Below are positions 12,060 to 22,470 of a DNA stretch of 64,000 nucleotides, in pieces. Location of the stretch: the NCBI GenBank assembly GCA_951213105.1, contig OX578149.1, forward strand, positions 310,001 to 374,000. Reading direction: 5' to 3'. Each line of letters starts with the position of its first letter. Within the stretch, counting starts at the first letter, position 1. This DNA comes from Amaurobius ferox. Its lineage: Eukaryota; Arthropoda; Arachnida; Araneae; Amaurobiidae. Made by a program: the position numbers and the translations under genes. The notes under the pieces are model-generated. The model saw only the letters and a list, made by a program, of their open reading frames with translations, was not told where the DNA came from and ran no database searches.

Positions 12060-12870
12060 TGTTGGAAAATTTAAAATTTGAAGAAGCAAGATGAACAGCA
12101 AAGTACGCACTGGCATAGAGTCAATAAGTGTTGGCTGGGTCATAAAAGTATGCAGATCCAGTTTCAAAGAAAAACATCGTTCACTTTATTTTGTGAGAAA
12201 CATAACTAGGCAAGTTACACATTCCAGGTTTCCATGCCACAAAACATCAAAAAATACTATGTACAAAAAGTTTGCAGTTGTAAATAACCAGACAGAAATT
12301 CCTTGAAGCATGGGTAGTAAGTAACTATACTACCTCTATCACTTGCGTGTATTTGCAGCCACCATTGAAGGTATCACACTTGGCAAAGGAAAACCAAAGG
12401 ATAAGACATCAGAAGAATATTTAACGTAATTTCCAGACACATGTAAGTAAATTTAATGTTCAATACATACTGGTCTAAACTGACCATCTCTGCGTCCGTC
12501 TCGACTAAAAACCGTCGTCAAACGATATCCCGCAGTGCTTCTGTCTAAAGCATTTCTGTCTGCCTGCATCAGACCATCAGTGTCTATGTCTTACAAAGCC
12601 TTCTCCGCTCCGTTCTGGATCAGACTGAGTGGAAATTCTCTCTGATGCTTCAAGAAATCTCTGCCTTATATATCCGAGAATGGACTGTTCCGGAAACTCC
12701 CCCGGATATGCAAATCAGATGCGTACGCATTGAGAACTGATTTGCATGAAACCTCATGTTGAAAAACGTCACGGTTCACGCCGGTGAACGGGAAGAGTCG
12801 TTCATATTAAATTTGCATAAACGCCCGTTCACGGGAACATGAATCGCGATGTATTGATTTTTTTCCAACA
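12060..12870 (-). mobile_element. Solo LTR, Copia type
   Basis: It starts TGTTGGAAAA and ends TTTTCCAACA, perfect short inverted ends. The flanks AGGGG and AGGGA differ by one base, as expected for an aged 5-bp target duplication. Landmarks shared with the Copia LTRs at 37939 and 44391 are the inverted pair ATGCAAATCAGA and GATTTGCATGA (about 12708-12750), a minus-strand TATATAAGG box near 12670, a CGCGAT motif near the end, and an antisense TTTATT (AATAAA on the minus strand) near 12187. Internal sequence is absent, so it is a recombination product. Confidence 0.7.
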
Positions 12871-12879
12871 AGGGAGAGA

Positions 12880-13230
12880 TGTGATCTCATGCCAAACAAC
12901 TAAAGATGACTTGATTTAGCAAATGTGAATAAAGCAAATGTGGAATAGAAATGCAAGTGATACTGTTGACACAGAGGTTATGCATGTATGCTGTGAGTGT
13001 TTGGTGCATCATAATAAAAAGATTTATAAGCATGTTTCCATAATTACTACACCAGCACCCTCTAGTGGTAGGAACTTTTATATTTTTAGAGGAAATACAA
13101 ACTTTTTAAAGTTGGCGAAGTTTAGAGGAGTAGACTTTGGAGTATGGAAGCCCAAACCCCAAAATCCCGCCCTCTTGGTGGGGTATTGTATGTGAACCCA
13201 TACCACAAAATCTCTCCCTCTTGGTGAGGT
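12880..13230 (+). mobile_element. Possible 3' LTR of the Gypsy remnant
   Basis: A purine-rich tract (AGGGAGAGA, ending at 12879) is followed by TGTGATCTC, a common way for Gypsy LTRs to start. AATAAAG lies at about 12928. The same purine tract was apparently the target of the solo LTR just upstream. The end of this LTR and a matching 5' LTR were not found, so the call is tentative. Confidence 0.3.
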
Positions 13231-13239
13231 ATTATACAA

Positions 13240-13760
13240 GGTGTCTCAAAAAAAATAAATAGTGGAAAATTTTTTGAATGCTTGGTTTCACCCATAGTTC
13301 CATAGTTTCACATTTGAATTATGGCATTGTTCAGTAATGCTGAACTCTATGAAATAATTTTGATTTACTATGAATGCAACCCTTCTCCAAGTAATACATT
13401 GGGGGAATACTGTCATCCTTTCCCATACAGCCAGCATTCTTCTAGAGTTTTTATTTTGCAGCTGATATGTCGACTGCAATCAGCAGGTTGGTTTTATTGT
13501 CAAGATGGCTCAGGAAGACAAGTACTAACAGAAAATGTTATGCTATCCCATGCGACTATGTCTGGGTCAAAAGTACTGAACTTGGTCTCCCTGAATCTGT
13601 TACCTGTTATACCGAATATCAGAGCTCTTATCAATTCGTCTATAAAGGCTTTCATTCTGGTTCAAAAAGTGCAATTACAAAAATGTATTAAAAACTTGTT
13701 GAACCAACTGAAAATAGTGGTTTTAGTGATCTTAACTGTTTTCAAAAATTGAAGGGAGTC
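13240..13760 (+). pseudogene. Transposase remnant with DUF4817-type helix-turn-helix
   Basis: The reading from 13321 starts MALFSNAELYEIILIYYECN. It continues with a pattern (EYCHPFPY, then a helix with LICRLQS) that fits the N-terminal helix-turn-helix domain called DUF4817, abundant in arthropod transposons. After about 55 residues it shifts frame, and no DDE core follows. An end-like CAAGGTGTCTCAAAAAA lies just upstream at about 13239, but the partner end was not found. Confidence 0.5.
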
Positions 13761-13825
13761 CTTATTTTAACATAGATTTCTGACAAACCAACAAAATCAC
13801 AATTATCTGTTTTATTTACTTTTAC

Positions 13826-14900
13826 TCTTTGCGGACGACGGCATTCCAGAACTGCCGTAGCTAAAAAGACTAAGCATTTTGCTTCCGAATTGTTCCTAAA
13901 GGATGGTGCATTTTTTGCACTTACCCTAACTTCGTAAAAAAAAATTCACTAAAACTCACCCACTGGCCTGACCACAGCATTCTACTTTTTTCAGGAATAA
14001 AAGAAATATTTATTTTCCATTAGATGTATACGTTACACATAAATTATCTTTTATATAAATATTAAAAATTTAAATAATTAAGAACGATTCATTAACTAAA
14101 TTAAAATGGTTATTTGTTACGCAGGAAAAATATCCAAATGATTGTACTCAATACTTTATATAGCTAGAGATTATGTACAATTTTTAAGGAAATAGCTTTG
14201 ATACTAATTAATATGCCTTTTATGTATAATGTATTTCACAACATGGATTCATGCACAGACCAACATTACACTCTTCATAAAAACTGCCTGTGCACTGTAT
14301 TCATAAAAATGCCAAATGGCATTCATAAAAAACTGCCCGGGCGCTCATCAGAAATACCAAAAATTCACGAATCTACACTATCTACATTACTTTCATAACT
14401 ATCCTGTTCGATTACCATGCTAGTATATTCTTCTATACATAAAAATGTCTTAACATATTCATTCTCTTATCCAAAATAACCTAATAAATTCACTACCGCA
14501 CATTCCTTTAAAACCCAAATATTCTATCGAAAGAAAATACTCTCTTACATTCCAATAATTCACCAATGCAATCATTAAACTAAAATCGAAATGAGAACAC
14601 ATACCCAATTACAGCAGAGACTGTGAGAAATGATCTGTTTGTTTATATTACAAAATCACGTTTTACTGCTCTAGATGAAGTGGTGATTCATAGGGATACA
14701 CACCCTATACGTAGGTCAAGTATTAGCAAAATATGTTGTGAATGTTAGAATGGACATTTAGCGTCATCTAGTATTCAAATAAATTCAAATAAAAGTGTTC
14801 CATATGAAAACGCACATTGGTGTCTGTCGTCCTTTAGGGTAAATTTCTCCCTGATGAGAATACATGATTGTGTCCCTTAAATGCAGTTTTACAGTCAACG
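13826..14900 (-). mobile_element. Old piggyBac-like derivative (left end and body)
   Basis: The left end CTCTTTGCGGACGACGGCATTC and internal pieces (CACAGCATTCTACTTTTTTCAGGAA; TGTCGTCCTTTAGGGTAAAT near 14826) align in order with the piggyBac derivative at 27740-28796. The left target site reads TTTA rather than TTAA. The right end is missing and is replaced by the TATGAATATG array at 14905. No open transposase remains. Confidence 0.6.
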
Positions 14901-14904
14901 TATG

Positions 14905-15075
14905 AATATGTCTGCAAATATGTATGAATATGTCTGAATATGCAAATATGTATGAATATGTATGCACTACACAGCATCGAATATGTATGAATATGTATGA
15001 ATATGCAAATATGTATGAATATGTATGAATATGCAAATATGTATGAATATGTATGAATATGTTTGCACTACACAG
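14905..15075 (+). repeat. Minisatellite of TATGAATATG words
   Basis: TATGAATATG and TATGAATATGCAAA words alternate. A spacer TGCACTACACAGCATCGAAT occurs twice (about 14961 and 15065), giving a higher-order unit of about 104 bp. The array abuts the truncated piggyBac derivative. Confidence 0.85.
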
Positions 15076-15194
15076 CATCGAATGCAGCCGTGTTTTGTTG
15101 CATTTGTTGACTGAACTAAAAAATTCCAAACTTTCAGTACGTATTATGTTGACTTGTTAAGCTTAATTAATTGTCGGACAAAGTTATTAAATTC

Positions 15195-15309
15195 GTACTG
15201 TGAGCCCCCCAATTTTTTTTATTTTAAGAACACATATTTTTGCCATTTTGTCACCCCCTCAGTGATGACACCTGGGGCGGTCCGCGTCCCTCTTCCTACG
15301 CCACTGGAG
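15195..15309 (-). mobile_element. Possible hAT terminal fragment
   Basis: On the minus strand this starts CAGTGGCGTAGGAAG and continues GGGACGCGGACCGCCCC and GGTGTCATCACTGAGGGGG, a pattern I associate with hAT element ends. No opposite end is seen, so it is at most a fragment. Confidence 0.35.
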
Positions 15310-15831
15310 CTGCAGAAGGATAAGCGACTATCACCTTCCAATTCTAAAATCGAACTCCCTTTCTTTTCCAAAAGGGTTTCTTTCCTCCCTCCTTTAGCAG
15401 GTCAGAGATCACGGCTCTTCAGGGGACAGTTCCATCAGTCAGAAAAACGAAATGCAGTCCAAAGATTCCTTTCCCTGTGTCATCTGCCACAAACTCCAGC
15501 ACCACAGCTGTGGAAATTTAAACATTCTCTTCTACGTACATTTGGGTGATGCTGGGACGTGTGCATGAGAAACATATATCTGCCTCATGGCATTTTCGTA
15601 AACACAAGCAGTTTTTCCCAAACTATTCAAGAGAGCTAAGTAACAGTAGGTTACAGCCTCTTTCAGTTAAGGCCCATATCAAAGTGAATTCCCAAGAATT
15701 TTACATCCTTAGAACAGACAAGTTTCTAACCAAAGAAACAAATGTCCTTAAGGTTGATAATTATTTTTTGGTAAACACAACCACAGCAGTCTACTACGAA
15801 TTCACAGAGTTACACTAGGTCTCAATACTCC
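15310..15831. other. Unassigned stretch, moderately GC-rich
   Basis: Base composition is less AT-rich than elsewhere and two plus-strand frames stay open for 90-131 codons. Neither resembles a family I know. No splice or element boundary could be fixed. Confidence 0.3.
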
Positions 15832-15989
15832 TGTGGCGATTGTGCGTCGCCGTGGTCCCGAACCAGGGACCTGATGCTTCATAGACTGACATTATAATCA
15901 CTGAGCAAAAGCTAGCTCCTCCTCTGTTCTTATAATTCGGGTACTGGCTTGTGTGGCATCTTTTGATAATGTCTTTGCTGCCGCACACT
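15832..15989 (-). mobile_element. tRNA-like SINE copy 1
   Basis: Read on the minus strand it has an A-box-like GCTCAGTG and a B box GGTTCGGGACC, separated as in a tRNA gene. It then ends in a GGCGACGCACAATCGCC hairpin. It is nearly identical to 16933-17090, from TGTGGCGATTGTGCG to GCTGCCGCAC. The cloverleaf is degraded, so this is a SINE, not a tRNA gene. Confidence 0.7.
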
Positions 15990-16013
15990 CCCCTCGCTGA
16001 TGAGGAAGTTGCC

Positions 16014-16079
16014 GAGAGGCGTGTTGCCTCGGCGTGACGGTCAGGGCCGGGAGGCGTGTTGCCTCGGCGTGACGGGCAG
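16014..16079 (+). repeat. Tandem pair, about 33 bp
   Basis: GAGGCGTGTTGCCTCGGCG followed by TGACGG occurs twice in succession. Each unit contains a GAGGC-GCCTC inverted repeat. Confidence 0.85.
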
Positions 16080-16237
16080 TCGTGGTCAACCAGGAAGGGA
16101 GTGTCAAAGCTTCTGACTCCGTGTGGTGCTGCCATCTCGTGTTGAGATGGAGAGATCGTTGGAGAGGAAGGTTGCGTATTTCAAACGTCCAGTCGTCATT
16201 GTGTCAGGAAGGAACTCAGCTGCTTTGCGAAGTCGTC

Positions 16238-16408
16238 ATCAGCTGTTGGGTAGCACTGTTTGCGTCTGCGAGCATTTGGAACAATTCTCTACGGATGCCA
16301 ACAATGGAGCAATACTCTACTTGTCAACAGCAATAAATTACTGCTCATATAAGACTGCTCTCTCAAAGACAAGCATGCTCGCAGACGCAAACAGTGCTAC
16401 CCAACAGC
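16238..16408. repeat. 34-bp inverted repeat at a chimeric junction
   Basis: The segment at about 16239-16272 (through GGGTAGCACTGTTTGCGTC) is exactly reverse-complemented at about 16375-16408, with about 100 bp between. The right arm joins directly to the Gypsy RT reading frame at 16409. Confidence 0.85.
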
Positions 16409-16930
16409 AGTTTTGCTTATTTAGATGACATTTTGGTTTTTTCTGAGAGTGAAGAAGAGCACGAGCTCCATCTAAAACAGATATTCCAACGTCTAGATAA
16501 CTACGGAATTAACCTTAACATTTCTAAATGCGTTCTGGGAGTATCTGAGGTATCATTTTTAGGCCATCTCATAAATTCTAAAAGCACTAAACCCTTGCCC
16601 GATAAAGTACAAGCAATATTGAATGTCAAGCAACCTGAAACAATTAAGGATTTACGCGCATTTCTCGGCATGATGAATTTTTATCGGAGACACCTACCAC
16701 ATGCAGCGCATACGCAAAAGCCCCTCAATGAGTATCTAAAGGGGGCAAGAAAGAACGATAAGAGAAAAGTTAATTGGACTAATGAGGCTACGGACGCATT
16801 TTTAGCATGTAAAAATCAATTAGCTGAGGCAACGCTACTCGCGCACCCTGCTAAAGATGCGAATTTAATCTTATTCGTCGATGCATCAAATTTTGCGATA
16901 GGTGGTTCTTTGAATCACGTCCGGGTCACC
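16394..16930 (+). pseudogene. Gypsy reverse transcriptase / RNase H fragment
   Basis: An open frame of about 180 codons starts inside the RT palm with the catalytic YLDDI motif. It then has KCVLG, SFLGHLI, FLGMMNFYRRHLPHAA and the RNase H start LFVDASNFAIGG. It is truncated at both ends: the 5' side by the inverted-repeat junction and the 3' side by the tRNA-like SINE at 16933. The long open frame means the fragment is fairly young. It cannot be functional. Confidence 0.85.
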
Positions 16931-16932
16931 AT

Positions 16933-17090
16933 TGTGGCGATTGTGCGTCGCCGTGGTCCCGAACCAGGGACCTGATGCTTCGTAGACCGACATTATAATC
17001 ACTGAGCAAAAGCTAGCTCCTCCTCTGTTCTTATAATTCGGGTACTGGCTTGTGTGGCATCTTTTGATAGATGTCTTTGCTGCCGCACTC
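16933..17090 (-). mobile_element. tRNA-like SINE copy 2
   Basis: It is the same unit as 15832-15989 with a few substitutions and a 1-2-bp indel. Same A-box-like and B-box words are present on the minus strand. It abuts the 3' end of the Gypsy RT fragment on its left and the LINE fragment on its right. Confidence 0.7.
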
Positions 17091-17094
17091 CTAA

Positions 17095-18130
17095 GGGCAC
17101 TAGACATAATTTTAGAGATAGTACTGCCAAATTTTCCCCCTAGCAATGATGACAACATCATCAGCATATCCAATACAGGATAAGCTGGAACTGGTGAAGT
17201 TCGCCAGAAGAGAGTCCACAACAAGACACCATAAAATTGAAAGCCCCCCCCCCCCCCCCCCCCCCACGGACAACCTTGAACCATCATGTTATAATCAAGA
17301 AGAGAGGCCCAAATATAGCTGGTAGATAACAGCTTCTTTATCCATTGAGAAATGGTTCTATTGACACCTTTCCTGTCAAGGGCATGAAGGATGGTGTCGA
17401 AAGCAACCTCAATATTAAGAAAGACAGCCAATGCTATTTCCTTAGCATTCATGTTACTTTCCAGAATGAAGGAGAGACAGAATCCGTAGATTTATAGACA
17501 CACCAGGAGTCAGACAGTGGCATTGCTGTTAAAATGTCTTCCATAAAATACCTATCAATGGCCTATTAGCCTTCTTAGTCTTTAAAATACGTAAGAAGGC
17601 CTGAAAGATTGGGCTTAATAATAGTTCTCTCTTCGAATCTTGGGAATAGAAATGACCTTGTGCCCAAAGGCAATGCATATCAGCCCTGTAGATTCTATAT
17701 AGAAGGGAGGTAAGTATCTGAATTCCCCTTTAAGGATAACCAGAGTTTTATAGGGTCTGAAAAAATGAATCGCCCAAACAACTCCGTCAAAGGCGACAAT
17801 ATCCCATTTACTACTATTGAGAATAAAAAATGCAATAAGGATAGTGTTGCAACTAGTCTTCTGTGAACCCTGAGAGCAAGAGTTTCTTCCACAGGTTCAG
17901 TTCATTGGCTAACTTAATGGTGTTTAGGTTACAATTTCTGTCCTTTGACATCATTTTTACTAGCTTAGCAATGGTAGATACATCTTTTATGCCATCATAA
18001 CAATTTCCTCAAGAGTTTCTCTTGGATTCTTTGTTGTAAGAGGTAAGGGTGGTTTTGTCACCACCTTTTTTTTTTGCTCTATTAAAGAGTCTTCTACATT
18101 TGCTATTTAACCCACTGAGCTACTTTGGCC
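17095..18130 (-). pseudogene. Jockey-like LINE reverse transcriptase fragment
   Basis: Minus-strand pieces follow non-LTR RT order. First is RRLF with a basic stretch and DVSTIAKLVKMMSKDRN, then weak RT-domain pieces, then EIALAVFLNIEVAFDTI with GVNRTISQWIKKLL, then VQGCPWGG. In a shifted frame GYADDVVIIARGKF gives the catalytic YADD. A 22-C run (17244-17265) splits the frame just after GCP. Frameshifts and stops make it dead. It lacks both the endonuclease start and a 3' tail. Confidence 0.75.
17244..17265. repeat. Poly-C run inside the LINE fragment
   Basis: 22 consecutive C residues. Similar C or G runs occur at 18181, 25911, 25973 and 27477, so homopolymers of this kind are common in the window. 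Confidence 0.9.
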
Positions 18131-18196
18131 ACTGTGGAACTCGAGGTTAATAGAAGATTAACAGGTTATCTCATTTGTTATCCCCCCCCCCCCCCA

Positions 18197-21100
18197 TGGT
18201 AACATTTCTGGATGAGCTGTGACGTCACTGCTAGTCCTTCCGATCTATTGACCAGCGGAACTTCATAGAAAAGCATCGGAAAACAGCCCAGTTTTGTTTA
18301 GAAATTTCTCGGTTTAAACATCAAGATAAATAAAATGTTGCCTAAAATAAATAATGTGCTGGCTCTGAAGTATAAGAATTGAACTCAAATTTGAATTAAA
18401 ACAAACTAAATTGAAGTTATTAACAGTTGATGGAGTCAAAATAAGTAGCTTGCCAAATTGTATACTAACACAAGGGTATGGATTTTCCATGTGATTTTGT
18501 ATAACAAATACATTGAGTTTTTTATTTTACACAAAGTTTACATATTTCATGGATAAAATGATAACTTTATTAATATTTTTACTTGCAAATACATTGCATA
18601 AATTTGGATTTTAATATAATACTTTTAAACAATTACTTTTACTAAAAGATTTTAAATGAAATATCCCATTCAAATTCATTACATCGAGACTGTGTACTCT
18701 ACTGTGTGTATTGTCTATTAATGTCTGGAATACAATAAAACTGATGAGAAATATGTTAAAATAGAATTAAATAAGATTTTTTCTATAAAACTCTCCATAT
18801 TATCTTCATCAATTTGCAATTTCATTCATATTTCTTTAACAATATGTTAATTTAAAATTTCTTGTATACAAATTTTATGGTACATATTCTGCCCAGTAAA
18901 AGTAAGCGTATCATTCCGTTCCGATTAGCTCCTATACAAAAAGATATTTGAATTTTAGAATTTTCTGAAGAATGTCATCGATTTGATTAAATAATATTTA
19001 AATTGTAACATTGTATATTCAATGCTTGTAATTAATATTTGTATTATGCTCAAAGAAAAGCCCGTTTTAATATAATGATATAAATGTGTTGTTTAATTTT
19101 GTTTATTTGGAGTCTTTGTGAATCTATTTATCTTTCATAGTACAGATTACAGATATTACCATAGAATTTCATAGATTAGTCCCTTTAAATGCAATAGATA
19201 ATCGTGGAAAATGAAAGCACCCATAATTTTAAACTAAAAAAAACCAAGGGTTATGTTTATCAATACATTTATTTTATTTAACGATGAATGTTTTTTCTTC
19301 GAAATTTGTCCAATGTTTATGAGGAAGGGGACTTAAAAGCTTAAAATTTAAAGATTTCTTTCAACATTTGCTTTAAAATTAATAGGGGCAAATATGCCAT
19401 TTTGATGAAATAATAAAAAGTCTATGTCTATAAATTCATTATTTTACAAAAGTATCCATGAAATGACACTTTATAATTTCTTTTAACATATGAAAATCCC
19501 TTTCTTGAATGTTGCATCAAAAGTACTCCTCTGCCATGGATTACGCATGACGGAGCTCTTCAATTGAGTGAATCGAGATTCAAATGCCTTGACAGAAACT
19601 CTGTTAACAACCCACATTTGACATGATTAACGATGATTATTGAAATAGTTTGGTAAAATATGTGCTTCCAAATTTAAATCAATTGTATCTTCTTCAGAAA
19701 GTTTCCTGATTTTCTCTCAAATCCGGATGATATGTATATTTTTTAAACATATATGAGCTATGCATTTCATTGCCTGGAAATACTATTTATTCTATTTTAT
19801 TCTGCATTCTTCATGTTTGTAAACCTCAGAATACAGTCATTATTTAAACGATAACTGATTTGCATCATTTAGATTAGAAATATATGTTTTATATCCTACT
19901 TAAACAGTTTCTGATAATGCACTTAACAGTTAGTGTCTCTTCTCTGATCATTTAATAATCTTTTTATATATTATATGCCATCAGTGGTAGAAACTGTGAC
20001 ACATTTAGAGTGTCTGATCTGCGGAATATTGGACAAAGACTACACCCAAGTCCAACATTTTTAGGATTCAACAGCTTCTATGAAACAATGTGACTCTGGA
20101 CTCTGTCATGTCACTTTCTCTACTCCCATATAACCTTCAGTAAATCAATCTAGTAATTCAACATTATGCTGCTTTTCATAAAGCCAGATTATTAAATTTG
20201 TAATGATAAGAATATAAATGTTTAAAAGTTGATTTTTTAGATGCTCCCTAAATGGTTTTCTGAGTTAATTTTGGACCGTTTTAATTTTTTTTTTAAATTT
20301 GCATGAAAGTTTCTGGAGGATAAGAATATGTAATGGGGGTTGCCTTTGAAAATATCAGAGTTGATGCCACAATAACTATGAAGACCTCCCCTTATGCAAA
20401 TTATTTAAATTTGTAGAAGATATTAATCCCTATCGAACAATATCTTCCATTTTGTTCTGCGATGTAAATTGTGGTCGGGTGTTTTGGATTTTTCTTTTTT
20501 GCTTCTGTACACTTTAAAAAATTGATATGCATTTTTTGTGCCATATGAAGAAAAAAATCATTGATAGAGTCACACACAATCCAAATTGAACACAAAGAAA
20601 AAAACATTCTAATTTGATTAAATTTTTTTTATATATGAAAACAAAAATATAAATCAGTTTGTTTTATAATACTGTACATATTGCATGCTATCACATAACA
20701 AAATGGATAGTGATGCAATTTTAAAATCTCAAATTTATAACAAGTAATCTGTAACAAATATTTGTGATACAAAATGAATCAATATTATATTTACAACCAG
20801 TAAAATTTGAACATCATTACCTTCATAAGCACTTATTCGGCTTTTCTGTATCAAGTAAAATACTGCAAAGCATCTGGAATGTGACACACAAATCAAGTAG
20901 CATGTAAAAGAGAAACTAAATTGTACAGAATAGGTTAGAGAAAATTTCACAAGTTTTGAAAATAGCTATAGTAGTTTTTTTTTTTATTTAGACCTTATTC
21001 TTCATAAAGATGCACAAAATTCTGTGATATATGTCTTCCTACAGAGACAGTTAATCTCTCTGACACGAAGAATGATATTTTTCTGACATTGAGTATTTGC

Positions 21101-21798
21101 ACTACATTATTGCCTAAAATGCATTTTATGTATCTTAGCCACTACGGCCGCCTGAGACCCAGGAAAACAATAACAGAAAGAAAAATGCATGTACCTAGAA
21201 ATTATTCATTATTAATCCAGACCAAGAATTTGTTTTCGCATCTCATTTTCTACGGGCCTGTAGCTAGTTTTAAAATTGACCACATATCAAAATATTGTAT
21301 GCTGTAGGAAATTTGACCACTTGCATAACTTATATTTCAAGTTTTATTTTTTCATTAGCTATTGTATGATCACGATTGATTTCTTAGAATATCCACTAGT
21401 TATGGAAGCCATGAATTTAAATAGCTGGTTTTCAAAGTAATTGCATGCTGCACTGCATCATAGTTTGAGTGCATAATTACATTGTTTCAATTTTATCCTT
21501 TACACAAAGTGTTTCATTTTTAATTAACAGTTTATATAAAGTACAATTTTAATATAAGACAAACTAGGGTTTAGCTACCTAAAAACTTGCTTTTGCAAAA
21601 AAAAAAAGGGTAAATGGAATTTTTTTTTTTTTCCCAAAATGCTTAAGTGAATTTCTTGATAAGCTTAAATTGCTTTATTCATGACTTTTATTGCAAATAG
21701 CTAAATTTCAAAATAATAAAAAAATTTCATATTTAATCATTGACTAATAATAAGTTTTAGATATTTCTCTTTTTAGAAATTTTTTTTTTCTTTTACAT
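18197..21798. other. Long AT-rich stretch with no recognised feature
   Basis: I read both strands and found no exon, RNA gene or element terminus. A few short frames are open by chance. The stretch is likely intergenic. Confidence 0.5.
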
Positions 21799-21802
21799 TT
21801 AA

Positions 21803-22466
21803 CCCTTTAAGCGTTGTTGACGAGTTTACCTTGTCATGCATTGTACTGCCTCTAAGCGGGTTTGATGAGGTAGACTCGTCATGCACTTTTAAAGCCGATA
21901 CTCCTGTGTGTTTGACGGAAATAACATGTCATATGATTTTTTTATAAGATATTAACTGTGTTTACAATCTCTTACAATTGATGACAGTAGTAGTCCTACA
22001 AACTAAATTCTATCAGAAGCAGTATTTCGTAAATGAGCAATAAACTCATTTTTGTTGGGATTTCACATTCAAAGCAATGGCAGCCTCAAATGCTTTCAAT
22101 CTTATTTCAGCAAAGCGTAAGTTATCTCACACCCTGCAAAAAAGAGCCAACTAGGCGATGTGTTGTATGTTATGCATCCAATAAAACTGGCAAGAAGCTT
22201 AAGAAAGAAACCAGGACATGGTGTCCAGACCATGAAGTTACTCTATGTTATATTCCATGTTTTAAAATTTATCACAAGAGGAACTATTAAAAATTGTAAT
22301 TGTATGTTGTTTTATTTACTTATCTGTTATCATACATGTTTATTTACTTAATACTTATTTCAGCAAAACACCCCATTCAATGCACAATCAATGGGGAAAA
22401 GGGTATGAGAGAAAAAACTCCCCACTGTAGTACTCACGAAGGGAAATAAATGACATACTTAAAGAG
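21803..22466 (+). mobile_element. piggyBac-derived MITE with zinc-ribbon remnant
   Basis: TTAA flanks both ends (21799-21802 and 22467-22470). The ends are CCCTTTAAGCG and, reversed, CTCTTTAAG. The plus-strand frame ending at 22290 keeps the C-terminal cysteine-rich domain of piggyBac transposases (RRCVVCY, then TWCPDHEV, LCYIPCF and KIYH), with the CxxC and CxxH spacing. The DDE core has been deleted, so it can move only with help in trans. Before the deletion this domain would have bound DNA. Confidence 0.8.
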
Positions 22467-22470
22467 TTAA

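Noticed and set aside
15838..15990. A functional tRNA gene on the minus strand
   Set aside because: Box words are present but the cloverleaf arms do not pair well, and a near-identical copy lies 1.1 kb away, as expected for a SINE.
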